Below, piece by piece: positions 54,589 through 64,000 of a DNA stretch of 64,000 nt. The notes beneath the pieces were generated by a model that saw nothing but the letters and a program-made list of their open reading frames with translations, had not been told where the DNA came from and made no database searches. How positions within the stretch are numbered: the stretch's first letter is position 1; each line of letters starts with the position of its first letter. Source of the stretch: Porticoccaceae bacterium. Its GTDB lineage: Bacteria > Pseudomonadota > Gammaproteobacteria > Pseudomonadales > Porticoccaceae. A program made the position numbers and the translations under genes. The stretch covers positions 1-64,000 of the forward strand of contig JAQWYJ010000090.1 in the NCBI GenBank assembly GCA_029254005.1, read 5' to 3'.

Positions 54589-55962
54589 GTGGTTAAAAAC
54601 TTTGTTCGCCTGTGTTTTTCATTGGTTATCTTTCAGGCGCAAGCCTATGCTGCCCTACCAGACTTTGCAACGTTGGTTGAAGACGTAGCGCCTGCGGTAG
54701 TCAAAATAAATACGATGGGTTCGACAACTCCAGCTGTCGATATGCCTTCTCTACAGGGTCAAATCCCCGAGATCTTTCGCGAGCTACTTGAACAACGGCA
54801 ACGGCCGGCCCGACCATCGCAGACCATGGGATCCGGGTTTGTTGTTTCCTCCGACGGATTCATATTAACAAACCACCATGTAGTTGAGGGCGCAGACAAA
54901 ATCCAGGTACAATTTGCTGATAGACGAGAATTTTTGGCGACCATTGTGGGCTCTGATCGTACATCTGACTTAGCGCTCCTCAAAATTGATGCTACTAACC
55001 TGCTCAGTGTAAAATTCGCCAAGCCTGAATCCACAAGAGTTGGTGAGTGGGTTATCGCTATTGGGTCACCCTTTGGATTAGACTATTCAGTTACCGCGGG
55101 GATTGTAAGTGCTATTGGACGATCTTTGCCAACTGAGAATGGTGAGAATTACGTGCCATTTATTCAGACCGATGTTGCTATCAACCGAGGAAATTCCGGC
55201 GGCCCGTTGTTTAACCTCGATGGTGAAGTAGTCGGCATTAACTCTCAAATTTATTCACCAACTGGAGGGTCGGTGGGGTTATCTTTTTCGATTCCAGTAA
55301 GTATTGCCACCAATGTTGTGGAACAGTTGCGTGAAAATGGTCAAGTCAGCCGCGGTTTTCTGGGAGTGGGCATAGAAAATGTTAGCAAAGACCTTGCTCA
55401 AGCACTGGGCATGCCTGGGCCTATGGGCGCAGTGATAAACAGTGTCGCGCCAAAGAGTGCCGCGGCAAAGGGAGGTCTCTTGGAAGGCGACGTTGTAGTT
55501 AGCATTAATGGTCAGTCGATTTTGTATGCAAGCGATTTACCGCATATTGTCGGCTTGATTGAGCCAGATTCAGCGGTAAAAATTGAAATATTTAGGGAAG
55601 GGAAACGTAAAAAACTTTCCCTAAAAGTAGGGTCTCTGCCCGGTAGTAACCTTGCTCAAACGAAACAAAGCGATGATGGCGATCTTTTGGGTTTACGTAT
55701 TGATGATATTCCTCAAGATGAATTAAGAGCTTTGAACTTAGCGGGGGGCATTGAGGTCATTAGCGTTGCAGGTGACTCACCGGCTGACAAAACTGGTTTA
55801 CAGCAGGGCGATATTATCGTCCAGCTGGGATTCAGTAAGATCACCGATGTCGACCAATATGTGAATATTACTGCTGAGTTACCTACACAGACTCCAGTGG
55901 CAGTTCGATTTTACCGGCAGGGTAGAGCAATTTTTCGCACAATTACTCTTGAAGAAAATTAA
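54589..55962 (+). CDS. mucD: Periplasmic serine protease MucD (DegP/HtrA family)
   Basis: A 457-residue HtrA protease. The triad is His in NHHVVEGADKIQV, Asp in DRTSDLALLKI and Ser in INRGNSGGPLFN. Two PDZ domains follow (about 270-355, beginning GFLGVGIENV, and about 370-457). The open frame reaches a TTG at 54556. The GTG at 54589 is preferred because GGGAG lies five bases before it and the protein then starts with a clean signal peptide (NFVRLCFSLVIFQAQAYA). It degrades or refolds damaged envelope proteins and closes the rpoE operon. Confidence 0.95.
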   Translation: MVKNFVRLCFSLVIFQAQAYAALPDFATLVEDVAPAVVKINTMGSTTPAVDMPSLQGQIPEIFRELLEQRQRPARPSQTMGSGFVVSSDGFILTNHHVVEGADKIQVQFADRREFLATIVGSDRTSDLALLKIDATNLLSVKFAKPESTRVGEWVIAIGSPFGLDYSVTAGIVSAIGRSLPTENGENYVPFIQTDVAINRGNSGGPLFNLDGEVVGINSQIYSPTGGSVGLSFSIPVSIATNVVEQLRENGQVSRGFLGVGIENVSKDLAQALGMPGPMGAVINSVAPKSAAAKGGLLEGDVVVSINGQSILYASDLPHIVGLIEPDSAVKIEIFREGKRKKLSLKVGSLPGSNLAQTKQSDDGDLLGLRIDDIPQDELRALNLAGGIEVISVAGDSPADKTGLQQGDIIVQLGFSKITDVDQYVNITAELPTQTPVAVRFYRQGRAIFRTITLEEN

Positions 55963-56067
55963 TCCCCACTAGTGATTAAATTTCTCTCAATAGAGTTAAG
56001 CGTCAATGGCATCCCAAACGTAAATGCGCTAGAATTCCGCGCTTAATTAAACGGTAGTAAAAATCTT

Positions 56068-57861
56068 TTGTCTGAACTTAGTCATATCAGAAATTTTTCC
56101 ATCATTGCTCATATTGATCATGGAAAGTCCACTGTAGCCGACCGATTTATTCAGTTGTGTGGCGGGTTAAGTGAGCGCGAAATGGCAGCGCAAGTACTCG
56201 ACAGTATGGACATAGAGCGCGAGCGCGGTATAACCATCAAAGCACAGAGCGTCACTCTGCCATATACATCTGCGGATGGTAATACCTACCAACTCAATTT
56301 TATCGACACGCCAGGCCACGTAGACTTTTCCTATGAAGTGTCCAGATCACTTGCGGCCTGTGAAGGAGCGCTTTTAATTGTTGATGCAGCTCAAGGGGTC
56401 GAAGCCCAGTCAGTAGCAAACTGTTATACCGCGATTGCCCAAGGGTTAGAAGTAATTCCTGTGCTCAACAAGATGGATTTACCTCAAGCTGAGCCAGAGA
56501 AAGTTATAAACGAAATAGAGAATATTATTGGTATCGAGGCTGGTGAGGCAGTTCGCTGCAGCGCGAAAACAGGCGAAGGGATCAATGACATCCTTGAAGA
56601 GCTTGTTCGTCAGGTACCGGCACCGGTAGGCGATGTGGATGCGCCACTTCAAGCATTGATCATCGATTCTTGGTTTGATAACTACCTAGGTGTTGTTTCA
56701 CTGGTACGCGTTATGCAAGGTACTTTGGAAGTTAAAAGTAAAATTATCGCTAAATCTATCGGCAAATCACATGTTGTTGATAGTGTGGGTGTTTTTACGC
56801 CAAAGCGTAAAGAGACCGGTCGCTTACGCGCTGGCGAAGTTGGCTTTATGGTCGCTGGTATTAAAGACATTTTGGGAGCTCCTGTTGGCGATACAGTGAC
56901 TACGCTGTCATGTGCTGATGTAGACCCACTGCCAGGCTTTCAGCGAGTAAAACCGCAGGTTTACGCAGGTATGTTTCCGGTAGATTCTGATGATTTTGAA
57001 GAATTTCGGGAAGCCCTTAGTAAACTTGCGGTAAATGATGCATCCTTATTTTATGAGCCTGAGAGCTCCGATGCACTGGGCTTTGGTTTCCGTTGTGGCT
57101 TTCTTGGCATGTTGCATATGGAAATTATTCAGGAGCGCTTAGAGAGAGAATATAATCTGGATCTTATCACCACAGCACCAACGGTTGTTTATGAGATTAT
57201 CACCGCGAAGGGAGAGACTCTTTACATGTCTAATCCATCTGATTTGCCTGATCCAGGCCAGATAGACGAGATGCGTGAACCAATCTGTGAAGCTAACATT
57301 CTGGTCCCCAAGGAATATGTTGGTAACGTAATCACACTCTGTGTTGAAAAACGGGGCGTTCAAAAAGATATGCAGTTTATTGGTGGTCAAGTATCTATTA
57401 GTTATGAGTTACCCATGAGCGAAGTGGTTATGGATTTCTTCGATAGACTAAAATCAGTTAGTCGAGGCTTTGCTTCGTTAGATTACAACTTTGTGCGCTT
57501 CGAGCAAGCAGCATTGGTAAAATTGGATATTCTTATTAATGGCGATAGAGTTGACGCTTTAGCTGCGATTACGCATCGAGATCATTCTATTGCCAAAGGG
57601 CGTAACCTTGCAGATAAAATGAAAGAATTAATTCCTCGTCAAATGTTCGATGTGGCCATTCAAGCGGCCGTTGGTGGCAGTGTGATAGCAAGAACAACAG
57701 TCAAGGCATTGCGCAAGAACGTCACCGCAAAGTGTTATGGTGGTGATGTAACTAGAAAGAAAAAGTTATTAGAGAAGCAAAAAGCTGGCAAGAAACGTAT
57801 GAAACAGGTTGGAAATGTTGAAATACCCCAGGATGCTTTTTTGGCAGTGCTAAAAACATAA
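56068..57861 (+). CDS. lepA: Elongation factor 4 (LepA)
   Basis: A 597-residue GTPase that acts on the ribosome. G motifs are AHIDHGKST (G1), RGITIKAQ (G2), DTPGHVDF (G3), LNKMDLP (G4) and SAKTG (G5). The LepA-specific C-terminal domain contains [19 protein letters not shown] and [19 protein letters not shown]. The length is standard. It starts with TTG; E. coli and others begin at nearly the same place. A spacer of about 105 bases separates it from mucD, so it may have its own promoter. Confidence 0.97.
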   Translation: MSELSHIRNFSIIAHIDHGKSTVADRFIQLCGGLSEREMAAQVLDSMDIERERGITIKAQSVTLPYTSADGNTYQLNFIDTPGHVDFSYEVSRSLAACEGALLIVDAAQGVEAQSVANCYTAIAQGLEVIPVLNKMDLPQAEPEKVINEIENIIGIEAGEAVRCSAKTGEGINDILEELVRQVPAPVGDVDAPLQALIIDSWFDNYLGVVSLVRVMQGTLEVKSKIIAKSIGKSHVVDSVGVFTPKRKETGRLRAGEVGFMVAGIKDILGAPVGDTVTTLSCADVDPLPGFQRVKPQVYAGMFPVDSDDFEEFREALSKLAVNDASLFYEPESSDALGFGFRCGFLGMLHMEIIQERLEREYNLDLITTAPTVVYEIITAKGETLYMSNPSDLPDPGQIDEMREPICEANILVPKEYVGNVITLCVEKRGVQKDMQFIGGQVSISYELPMSEVVMDFFDRLKSVSRGFASLDYNFVRFEQAALVKLDILINGDRVDALAAITHRDHSIAKGRNLADKMKELIPRQMFDVAIQAAVGGSVIARTTVKALRKNVTAKCYGGDVTRKKKLLEKQKAGKKRMKQVGNVEIPQDAFLAVLKT

Positions 57862-57900
57862 ATAAAACGCTTTATCATCATCGGTGCACAGGTAACAGCA

Positions 57901-58632
57901 ATGAACTTTAATTTTGAATTAATTCTTACGATACTGTTTTTAATTACAGGGTTCTTCTGGTTAGCAAATCGATTTCTGTTAAAGCAAGAGGAAGGTGTTG
58001 TTGAGTTTTTTGCCTCTCTTGCACCTGTGCTTGGGTTAGTGTTGATTCTTCGCTCTTTTATTATTGAGCCCTTTCAGATTCCCTCTCGATCTATGGTACC
58101 CACATTAAAAGTGGGCGACTTTATCTTAGTCAGCAAATGGAACTATGGTGTCCGTTTACCGGTGTTAAGAACTAAAATTTTTGAGGTTGGGAAGCCTCAA
58201 AGGGGTGATGTTATTGTATTTTTTCCGCCTCATGAAGATCGCTATTTCATTAAGCGACTGATAGGTCTTCCTGGTGATAAAATTGATGTTTTAAATGGCA
58301 TGGTTTACGTAAATGATGAATTAGTGCCGCAAATCGCTGCCGATATTATCGCTGACTCTCCTCGCTCTGTTGTAATGACTGAGAATCTTGATGGTGTTGA
58401 GCATCTGATCCAGAAGCGTGTGCCGCCTACACGACTCAGTCAACGTTTCTCTGATACTGTTCCTGCGGGCCACTACTTTATGATGGGAGACAGCCGCGAC
58501 AACTCCAGTGATAGCCGCGTTTGGGGCCCTGTCCCTGAAAATCGTATCGTTGGGAAAGCGTTTGCTCGATGGATGTTCTGGGACTCTTACGGTAGCATTC
58601 CGTCTTTTGACCGGGCCGGCGCCATTAAGTGA
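57901..58632 (+). CDS. lepB: Signal peptidase I
   Basis: A 243-residue inner-membrane protease that removes signal peptides from exported proteins. Two N-terminal helices (about 5-22 and 37-53) anchor it. The catalytic Ser is in FQIPSRSMVPTLKVGDFILV, and the Lys is in RYFIKRLIGLPGD. Box E is GDSRDNSSDSRVWG, and the segment VVEFFASLAPVLGLVLILRSF precedes the catalytic domain. It is directly downstream of lepA (39 bases), the conserved pair. Confidence 0.97.
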   Translation: MNFNFELILTILFLITGFFWLANRFLLKQEEGVVEFFASLAPVLGLVLILRSFIIEPFQIPSRSMVPTLKVGDFILVSKWNYGVRLPVLRTKIFEVGKPQRGDVIVFFPPHEDRYFIKRLIGLPGDKIDVLNGMVYVNDELVPQIAADIIADSPRSVVMTENLDGVEHLIQKRVPPTRLSQRFSDTVPAGHYFMMGDSRDNSSDSRVWGPVPENRIVGKAFARWMFWDSYGSIPSFDRAGAIK

Positions 58633-58776
58633 ATGCTAACTGCTGTCTTTTTTTATCAAAACTCAGTACGTCCCTGTCTGAGAATTTAACACACGTAGCT
58701 ACAGCCAATGCTATGATGCTCATTAGAAGGGTCCTTCAGCGAACAAAGTTGAAAATTGTAAATCATAGGTACAACT

Positions 58777-59457
58777 TTGAGTACTAATGTTGCGCAACTT
58801 CAAGAACGTTTGGATTATCATTTTACTGATGATAGATTGTTGGTGCTCGCCCTTTCACATCGAAGTTTTTCTACTGCTAACAATGAACGATTGGAATTTT
58901 TAGGTGATTCAATTTTAGGTGCTGTGGTGACAGATTATCTCTACCAGCATTTCCCTAATGTGAGAGAGGGAGATTTAAGTCGTATGCGTTCTGCTATCGT
59001 TTGCGGTAAATCACTGGCTGTGGTGGCTAAAAAGTTCGATATAGGTCAACAGCTGCTGTTAGGGTCCGGTGAGATGAAGAGCGGTGGACATAGGCGGGAT
59101 TCTATTCTTGGTGATACGATAGAGGCTCTAATTGGTGCGGTTTATCTGGATAAAGACTTTCTAGCAGCCAAAAAATGTATTCTTTTTTGGTTTCAAGACC
59201 TACTTGTGACAACATTAAGTGTGACACCTGCCAAAGACCCTAAAACTGCCCTGCAGGAGTGGTTACAACGGCGTGGTAAATCACTGCCTGTGTATACGTT
59301 AATACATACTGGAGGCGAAGCTCACCAGCGTTTATTTACCGTAGGCTGCAGTATTAACTCTATCCCTCAAGTCTTTAGTGCGACAGCTAGCAGTCGCAGG
59401 CAGGCTGAACAGCTCGCAGCACAGCAACTATTAGAACAATTGGAGCAAAAGTCTTGA
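58777..59457 (+). CDS. rnc: Ribonuclease III
   Basis: A 226-residue double-strand RNA endonuclease that processes rRNA precursors and mRNAs. The catalytic motif is [13 protein letters not shown], and the second acidic patch is [16 protein letters not shown]. The C-terminal double-strand-RNA-binding domain starts near residue 153 ([20 protein letters not shown]). The start is TTG, with AGGT upstream (six to seven bases). The stop overlaps the TTG of era (TTGA). The leader of 144 bases before it is free of genes and may hold the RNase III self-processing stem, though none was obvious by eye. Confidence 0.97.
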   Translation: MSTNVAQLQERLDYHFTDDRLLVLALSHRSFSTANNERLEFLGDSILGAVVTDYLYQHFPNVREGDLSRMRSAIVCGKSLAVVAKKFDIGQQLLLGSGEMKSGGHRRDSILGDTIEALIGAVYLDKDFLAAKKCILFWFQDLLVTTLSVTPAKDPKTALQEWLQRRGKSLPVYTLIHTGGEAHQRLFTVGCSINSIPQVFSATASSRRQAEQLAAQQLLEQLEQKS

Positions 59458-60353
59458 TTACTGATCAACCATACTGTGGCTATGTAGCTATTATCGGTCG
59501 ACCCAATGTAGGTAAATCTACGCTGCTCAACCATATCCTAGGCCAAAAACTCTGTATTACCTCACGCAAACCACAAACGACTAGGCACACGTTGGTAGGG
59601 ATAAAGACCGATGGTGATGTGCAGATGATATTTGTTGATACACCTGGCATTCATACCAACCAAGATCGAGCTATCAATCGTGTAATGAATCGCTCCGCAG
59701 CAAGTGTTATTGCTGATGTAGATGTTGTAATTTTTGTTGTTGATAGGTTTGAATGGAGTGAAGCGGACGAGTACGTCGCTAGATATTTATCCAATAATGA
59801 TGTTCCGGTGATTGTTGCTATAAACAAGGTCGATATGATTGAGGACAAGGAGGCGTTGCTACCTCATTTGGAGTTTATTGCCAGCAAGGTGAGTGCTGTA
59901 GAGTTTGTCCCTCTATCGGCGTTGCGTAAAATCCATCTTGATGAATTGGAGGAAAAGGTAAAAACCTTTATACCGCAGCAAGCACATCTGTTTCCAGAGG
60001 ATCAAATTACTGATCGCAGTGAACGATTTTTAGCAGCTGAAATTGTTCGCGAGAAAATCACTCGGCAACTTGGCGCAGAGGTGCCATATCAGGTCACTGT
60101 TGAGATAGAGCAGTTTCGAGTTGAAGGGAAAATAACTTATATTGATGCTTTGATATTGGTTGAGAGAGATGGCCAGAAAAAAATTATTATTGGTACCAAG
60201 GGCGAGCGTATAAAAAAAATCGGTGAACAGGCTCGGGCAGATATCGAAAGTTTACTTGACTGTAAGGTGATGCTTAGAACTTGGGTTAAAATTCGTAGCG
60301 GTTGGTCCGATGATGAGCGTGCGCTGCGCAGTCTTGGCTATATGGGAGAGTAG
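59454..60353 (+). CDS. era: GTPase Era
   Basis: A 299-residue GTPase for 16S rRNA maturation and 30S assembly. The G domain has [20 protein letters not shown], the KPQTTRH switch, DTPGIH and AINKVDMIE. The C-terminal KH domain binding the 3' end of 16S rRNA has [17 protein letters not shown]. It starts with TTG inside the rnc stop codon, so it is translated in a coupled way. The rnc-era-recO order is conserved across the class. Confidence 0.97.
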   Translation: MITDQPYCGYVAIIGRPNVGKSTLLNHILGQKLCITSRKPQTTRHTLVGIKTDGDVQMIFVDTPGIHTNQDRAINRVMNRSAASVIADVDVVIFVVDRFEWSEADEYVARYLSNNDVPVIVAINKVDMIEDKEALLPHLEFIASKVSAVEFVPLSALRKIHLDELEEKVKTFIPQQAHLFPEDQITDRSERFLAAEIVREKITRQLGAEVPYQVTVEIEQFRVEGKITYIDALILVERDGQKKIIIGTKGERIKKIGEQARADIESLLDCKVMLRTWVKIRSGWSDDERALRSLGYMGE

Positions 60354-60359
60354 ATTCCA

Positions 60360-61118
60360 GTGAAAGTCGATAATCAAGTTGGCTTCATACTGCATACAAC
60401 CCCTTACAAAGAGTCAAGCTTGTTAGTGGACCTATTTACCTTGCAACATGGTCGTATACGCTGTGTTGCCAAGGGCTACAGAAAACCCAGCAAGACAGGT
60501 GCTACACGTGCGCTGTTCCCCTACACGGAATACCAGCTTGGCTGGCTGGGTCGTGGTGATCTGAAAACACTAATTCAGTCAGACGCTATTGGCGCACCAC
60601 TTTTTCTGCAGGGTACTACACTATTCACTGGACTTTATGTTAACGAGTTACTTTTTCGTTTGCTCCACGAATATGATCCATATGAGACGCTGTTTACTCA
60701 ATATCAGTATTTTCTGAAAAAATTAGCTGCAGGGATCTCTACAGAGAATGATTTACGTCAGCTGGAAATGTGCCTCCTTGACGAACTTGGGTACGGTTTG
60801 GCTCTCGATGTGGATGCCATTCATGGCCTTCCTTTAATTGCAGATAAACTGTATAACTACATTCCCGAGCAGGGATTAATAGAGTGTTCGAGTCAAAAAA
60901 AGAGAGTTTCTGGTGTTTATAAAGGAATTGATCTTATAGCATTTGCCCGAGGAGACTCTTCTTCAGTATCAGTTTCTAGGACGGCTAAACTACTGTTGCG
61001 CAGCGTGATAAACTTTTATCTCAATGGTAAGACTTTGCATAGCCGCGAGCTTTACAGAGACTATTTAAGTAGCAATGTTGATGTTTCAGAGGGAGTCAAT
61101 ATGGAGTCGTCTTCGTGA
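60360..61118 (+). CDS. recO: DNA repair protein RecO
   Basis: A 252-residue protein that works with RecR to load RecA on SSB-coated single strands. The N-terminal OB-fold has GFILHTTPYKESSLLVDLFT and RIRCVAKGYRKPSK. A helical region follows with LYVNELLFRLLHEYDPYETLF and LRQLEMCLLDELGYGLALD. No zinc finger is present, as in enteric RecO. It starts with GTG six bases after era and overlaps the acpS start (GTGA). Confidence 0.95.
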   Translation: MKVDNQVGFILHTTPYKESSLLVDLFTLQHGRIRCVAKGYRKPSKTGATRALFPYTEYQLGWLGRGDLKTLIQSDAIGAPLFLQGTTLFTGLYVNELLFRLLHEYDPYETLFTQYQYFLKKLAAGISTENDLRQLEMCLLDELGYGLALDVDAIHGLPLIADKLYNYIPEQGLIECSSQKKRVSGVYKGIDLIAFARGDSSSVSVSRTAKLLLRSVINFYLNGKTLHSRELYRDYLSSNVDVSEGVNMESSS

Positions 61119-61492
61119 TTAAAGGGATTGGCACGGACATTGTAGAAATAGCGAGAATAGTCTCCATTTTGCATCGTCAAAACGACCGTTTCGTATCACG
61201 TATATTGACTGACAATGAACAACGTAAATATTCGGACAGTCAACGAGAAACAACGTTTTTGGCTAAACGCTTTGCTGCAAAAGAGGCCGTTGCCAAAGCC
61301 TTGGGTACTGGCATTGGCAATGGTGTTAGTTTTCAAGATATTGAAATTACCCATGATGATAGGGGTGCGCCGCTAGTGGTATTGTCTGGAGGTGCTCAGG
61401 CAGTGATGCTCGACAAGGGTGCTAGTAATGTCTTTGTAAGTATTTCAGATGAAACCAATTATGCAATTGCCTATGCAGTGATTACCGCATAA
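61115..61492 (+). CDS. acpS: Holo-[acyl-carrier-protein] synthase
   Basis: A 125-residue enzyme that moves 4'-phosphopantetheine from CoA to acyl carrier protein. The metal-binding IKGIGTDIVEIARI is at the N-terminus, and FAAKEAVAKALGTGIGNGV is the second signature. It starts with GTG overlapping the recO stop. In E. coli and many relatives pdxJ lies between recO and acpS; here it is absent and the two overlap instead. Confidence 0.95.
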   Translation: MIKGIGTDIVEIARIVSILHRQNDRFVSRILTDNEQRKYSDSQRETTFLAKRFAAKEAVAKALGTGIGNGVSFQDIEITHDDRGAPLVVLSGGAQAVMLDKGASNVFVSISDETNYAIAYAVITA

Positions 61493-61542
61493 TGTTAATT
61501 TCGTTATTGCTAAAATTTGTGATTAGGTGAGCGTGGAAATCG

Positions 61543-62433
61543 ATGATTAATTTTCCTTCAATAGATGGAACCATTGGTAATACATCTATGGTGCGTCTGC
61601 AACGCATGCCTGGGAAAACCTCTAATATTATTCTAGCTAAAATGGAAGGGGATAATCCCGCGGGTAGTGTAAAAGACAGACCAGCTATCAGTATGATCAG
61701 GAATGCGCAAAAAAGAGGAGAAATAAAACCAGGCGACCGACTTATTGAGGCCACCAGCGGAAACACAGGTATTGCCTTAGCAATGGCCGCTGCAATGCTT
61801 GGTTACAAAATGACTCTCATTATGCCCTCAAGTGCAACAGTAGAGCGAAAAATGGCGATGAGCGCTTATGGGGCTGAGCTAATTGAAGTTAGTGCTCAAT
61901 TGGGGATGGAGGGTGCACGTGATTTAGCGCTGCAGATGCAAGCGCAGAATCTAGGCACGGTTCTTGATCAATTTAATAATTTAGATAATGCTGAAGCTCA
62001 CTATCAAGGAACGGGCCCTGAAATATGGAGAGATACGAGGGGTTCTGTCACGCACTTTGTAAGCTCAATGGGTACCACAGGAACCATTATGGGGGTGTCT
62101 CGATATTTAAAGGAGCAAAATTCGACGATTCAAATAGTCGGTTTGCAACCCGAAGAGGGGGCTGCTATTCCAGGCATCCGTCGATGGTCGAAGGCGTATC
62201 TACCTGGCATATTTGAGCCAACGAAAGTGGATGTAACCATGGATATTTCTCAACAGGATGCTGAGAATACCATGCGTCGTTTAGCTCAGGAAGAGGGTAT
62301 ATTTTGCGGTTCATCTGCAGGGGGAGCAGTATTCGCAGCGCTTGGTTTGAGTGCTCGGGTCAAAAATGCAGTCATCGTTACGATTATTTGTGACAGAGGT
62401 GATCGCTATTTATCTACTGGGGTCTATAACTAA
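61543..62433 (+). CDS. cysM: Cysteine synthase B (CysM)
   Basis: A 296-residue PLP enzyme that makes cysteine (or S-sulfocysteine, from thiosulfate) from O-acetylserine. The PLP lysine is in NPAGSVKDRPAISMI, the substrate loop is EATSGNTGIALAMAAA, and the phosphate loop is SSMGTTGTIMGVSRYL. The length and the KMEGDNPAGSVKDR form point to the CysM type over CysK. In Pseudomonas it is followed by rlmD, relA and mazG; here mazG follows directly 26 bases after the stop. Confidence 0.94.
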   Translation: MINFPSIDGTIGNTSMVRLQRMPGKTSNIILAKMEGDNPAGSVKDRPAISMIRNAQKRGEIKPGDRLIEATSGNTGIALAMAAAMLGYKMTLIMPSSATVERKMAMSAYGAELIEVSAQLGMEGARDLALQMQAQNLGTVLDQFNNLDNAEAHYQGTGPEIWRDTRGSVTHFVSSMGTTGTIMGVSRYLKEQNSTIQIVGLQPEEGAAIPGIRRWSKAYLPGIFEPTKVDVTMDISQQDAENTMRRLAQEEGIFCGSSAGGAVFAALGLSARVKNAVIVTIICDRGDRYLSTGVYN

Positions 62434-62459
62434 AAAAGCAAAAGTTCATAGGAAAGCTT

Positions 62460-63290
62460 ATGAAAATTGATAATCCGGCAGATGATACTCGTTACACTCT
62501 CACTGACTTACGCTATTTAATGGGCCGGCTACGAGACCCTAAAACAGGGTGTCCGTGGGATATAAAGCAAAATTTTAAATCCATAATTTCATGCACTCTT
62601 GAAGAGGTTTATGAGGTTGTTGATGCTATTGAGGAGGATGACCCAGAACAATTAAAAGAGGAATTGGGAGATCTACTTTTTCAAATTATTTTTTATAGTC
62701 AGCTAGGTCAAGAGCAAAACCTGTTTGACCTTGACGACATTATTAGTCAAATTACCTCGAAATTACTGCGACGACATCCTCACGTGTTTCCCCTGGGTAC
62801 CCTGACGTCTGTCAGGGATGTCAAGGATCCTGTAAATGTAGACACCATAAACCGGTCCTGGGAGACCATTAAGCGACAAGAGCGAACTAAAAAGGGTGCC
62901 AGGCAAATTTTTGATGATGTGCCTTTGGCATTGCCGGCTTTAACTCGCGCAGTAAAATTGCAAAAACGAGCATCTACGATTGGTTTTGACTGGCCAAGTA
63001 TTTTTCCTGTTGTTGCTAAAATTAATGAAGAGGTTGAAGAGCTAAACACTGAGATGGCGGAAGGCGACGAGGATACTATTGCCGAAGAGCTTGGTGACCT
63101 TATGTTTAGTTGTGTAAATCTTGCGCGTCATTTAAAGCGTGACCCAGAGGCTGTGATGCGCCAAGCTAACAAAAAATTCCAACGACGATTTCAAAAAATG
63201 CAGAGCTTCTTAGGTGATCAGGATTTTGATCAGTTGTCTGATCACCAGATGGAGTCACTCTGGGTCCAGGTAAAACAATCGGAGCAATAA
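62460..63290 (+). CDS. mazG: Nucleoside triphosphate pyrophosphohydrolase MazG
   Basis: A 276-residue house-cleaning enzyme that hydrolyses dNTPs and NTPs and lowers ppGpp-linked stress in E. coli. It has two MazG repeats, the first with GCPWDIKQNFKSI and EEVYEVVDAIEEDDPEQLKEELGDLLFQ, the second with KINEEVEELNTEMAEGDEDTIAEELGDLMFS. The EExxE and ExxD metal residues are present in both. The family usually sits beside relA; relA is missing here. Confidence 0.95.
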   Translation: MKIDNPADDTRYTLTDLRYLMGRLRDPKTGCPWDIKQNFKSIISCTLEEVYEVVDAIEEDDPEQLKEELGDLLFQIIFYSQLGQEQNLFDLDDIISQITSKLLRRHPHVFPLGTLTSVRDVKDPVNVDTINRSWETIKRQERTKKGARQIFDDVPLALPALTRAVKLQKRASTIGFDWPSIFPVVAKINEEVEELNTEMAEGDEDTIAEELGDLMFSCVNLARHLKRDPEAVMRQANKKFQRRFQKMQSFLGDQDFDQLSDHQMESLWVQVKQSEQ

Positions 63291-63506
63291 ATTGACATCA
63301 AAGCCCTGAATTTAGGGTGTTTACATCACAAACCAGGGTTGTTCAACTATGGCATTCGGTGTATCGTACCTGCCTTATAGATGAATCTAAATCTGTCTGC
63401 GGGACGAGCAATTTAGGCGATCAAAGTCGCTACTACAGTCATCACGACAAAGTAGTCAAGACGCGTTTTTTTGGTGGACACCGCAGATAATTAAGGAATT
63501 GTGTGA

Positions 63507-64000
<494 letters not shown>

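Overview
The window is one contiguous piece of a chromosome from a free-living, aerobic, probably marine gammaproteobacterium. Gene order matches the Pseudomonas/Cellvibrionales side of the class: comM–ubiK–glnK–amt, dsbC–hom–thrC–recJ, ygfZ–sdhE–ygfX–nadB–rpoE–rseABC–mucD–lepA–lepB–rnc–era–recO. Moderate GC, short spacers and many GTG/TTG starts would fit a SAR92/Porticoccus-like lineage, but that placement is inference from gene content only. No rRNA, tRNA, insertion sequence, prophage or CRISPR array was recognised.

Layout. 1-4.9 kb: the end of pdxH, greB, an S9 peptidase, a SUI1/YciH protein, a quinone oxidoreductase and an unusual voltage-sensor-type membrane protein. 4.9-6.3 kb: a small accessory patch with a decayed second copy of the quinone oxidoreductase and an unrecognised 192-aa gene. 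6.4-11.3 kb: comM, ubiK and a nitrogen block (TorF-like porin, PII, ammonium transporter, second PII) behind a good sigma-54 promoter and an NtrC-like site. 11.3-18.9 kb: dsbC, threonine synthesis (hom, thrC), a small membrane protein, an epoxide-hydrolase-like enzyme, recJ and a drug/metabolite exporter. 18.9-24.9 kb: a secreted S9 peptidase, tesA and divergent ybbA-ybbP. 24.9-30.5 kb: accessory genes (degenerate sensor kinase, DUF411 protein, lone FetB-type permease, selO, SMP-30-like lactonase). 30.6-34.7 kb: prfB with its programmed frameshift, lysS, a DUF945 protein. 34.7-47.9 kb: a nearly gene-free 0.9 kb, two acyl-CoA dehydrogenases, a DUF2147 protein, ctaA, a MATE pump, ilvA, ung and a three-gene ABC-2 exporter, with gene-poor gaps. 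47.9-64 kb: the conserved housekeeping and envelope-stress block running from a PGPGW membrane protein and ygfZ through rpoE, mucD, lepA, era and acpS to cysM, mazG and the start of adk.

How genes work together. Under nitrogen limitation NtrC and sigma-54 would turn on the porin, PII and Amt together. RpoE, RseA, RseB, RseC and MucD form the envelope-stress circuit. LepB, RNase III, Era, RecO and AcpS follow as a tightly overlapping translation/RNA/repair/lipid string. Against the usual gammaproteobacterial order, pdxJ is missing between recO and acpS, and rlmD-relA are missing between cysM and mazG.

No strong candidate for an entirely new system was found. The best leads are the Kv-like protein whose selectivity filter is replaced, the sensor kinase that has lost its ATP-site residues, the unrecognised gene at 5671, and the orphan ABC-2 exporter with a histidine-rich loop.
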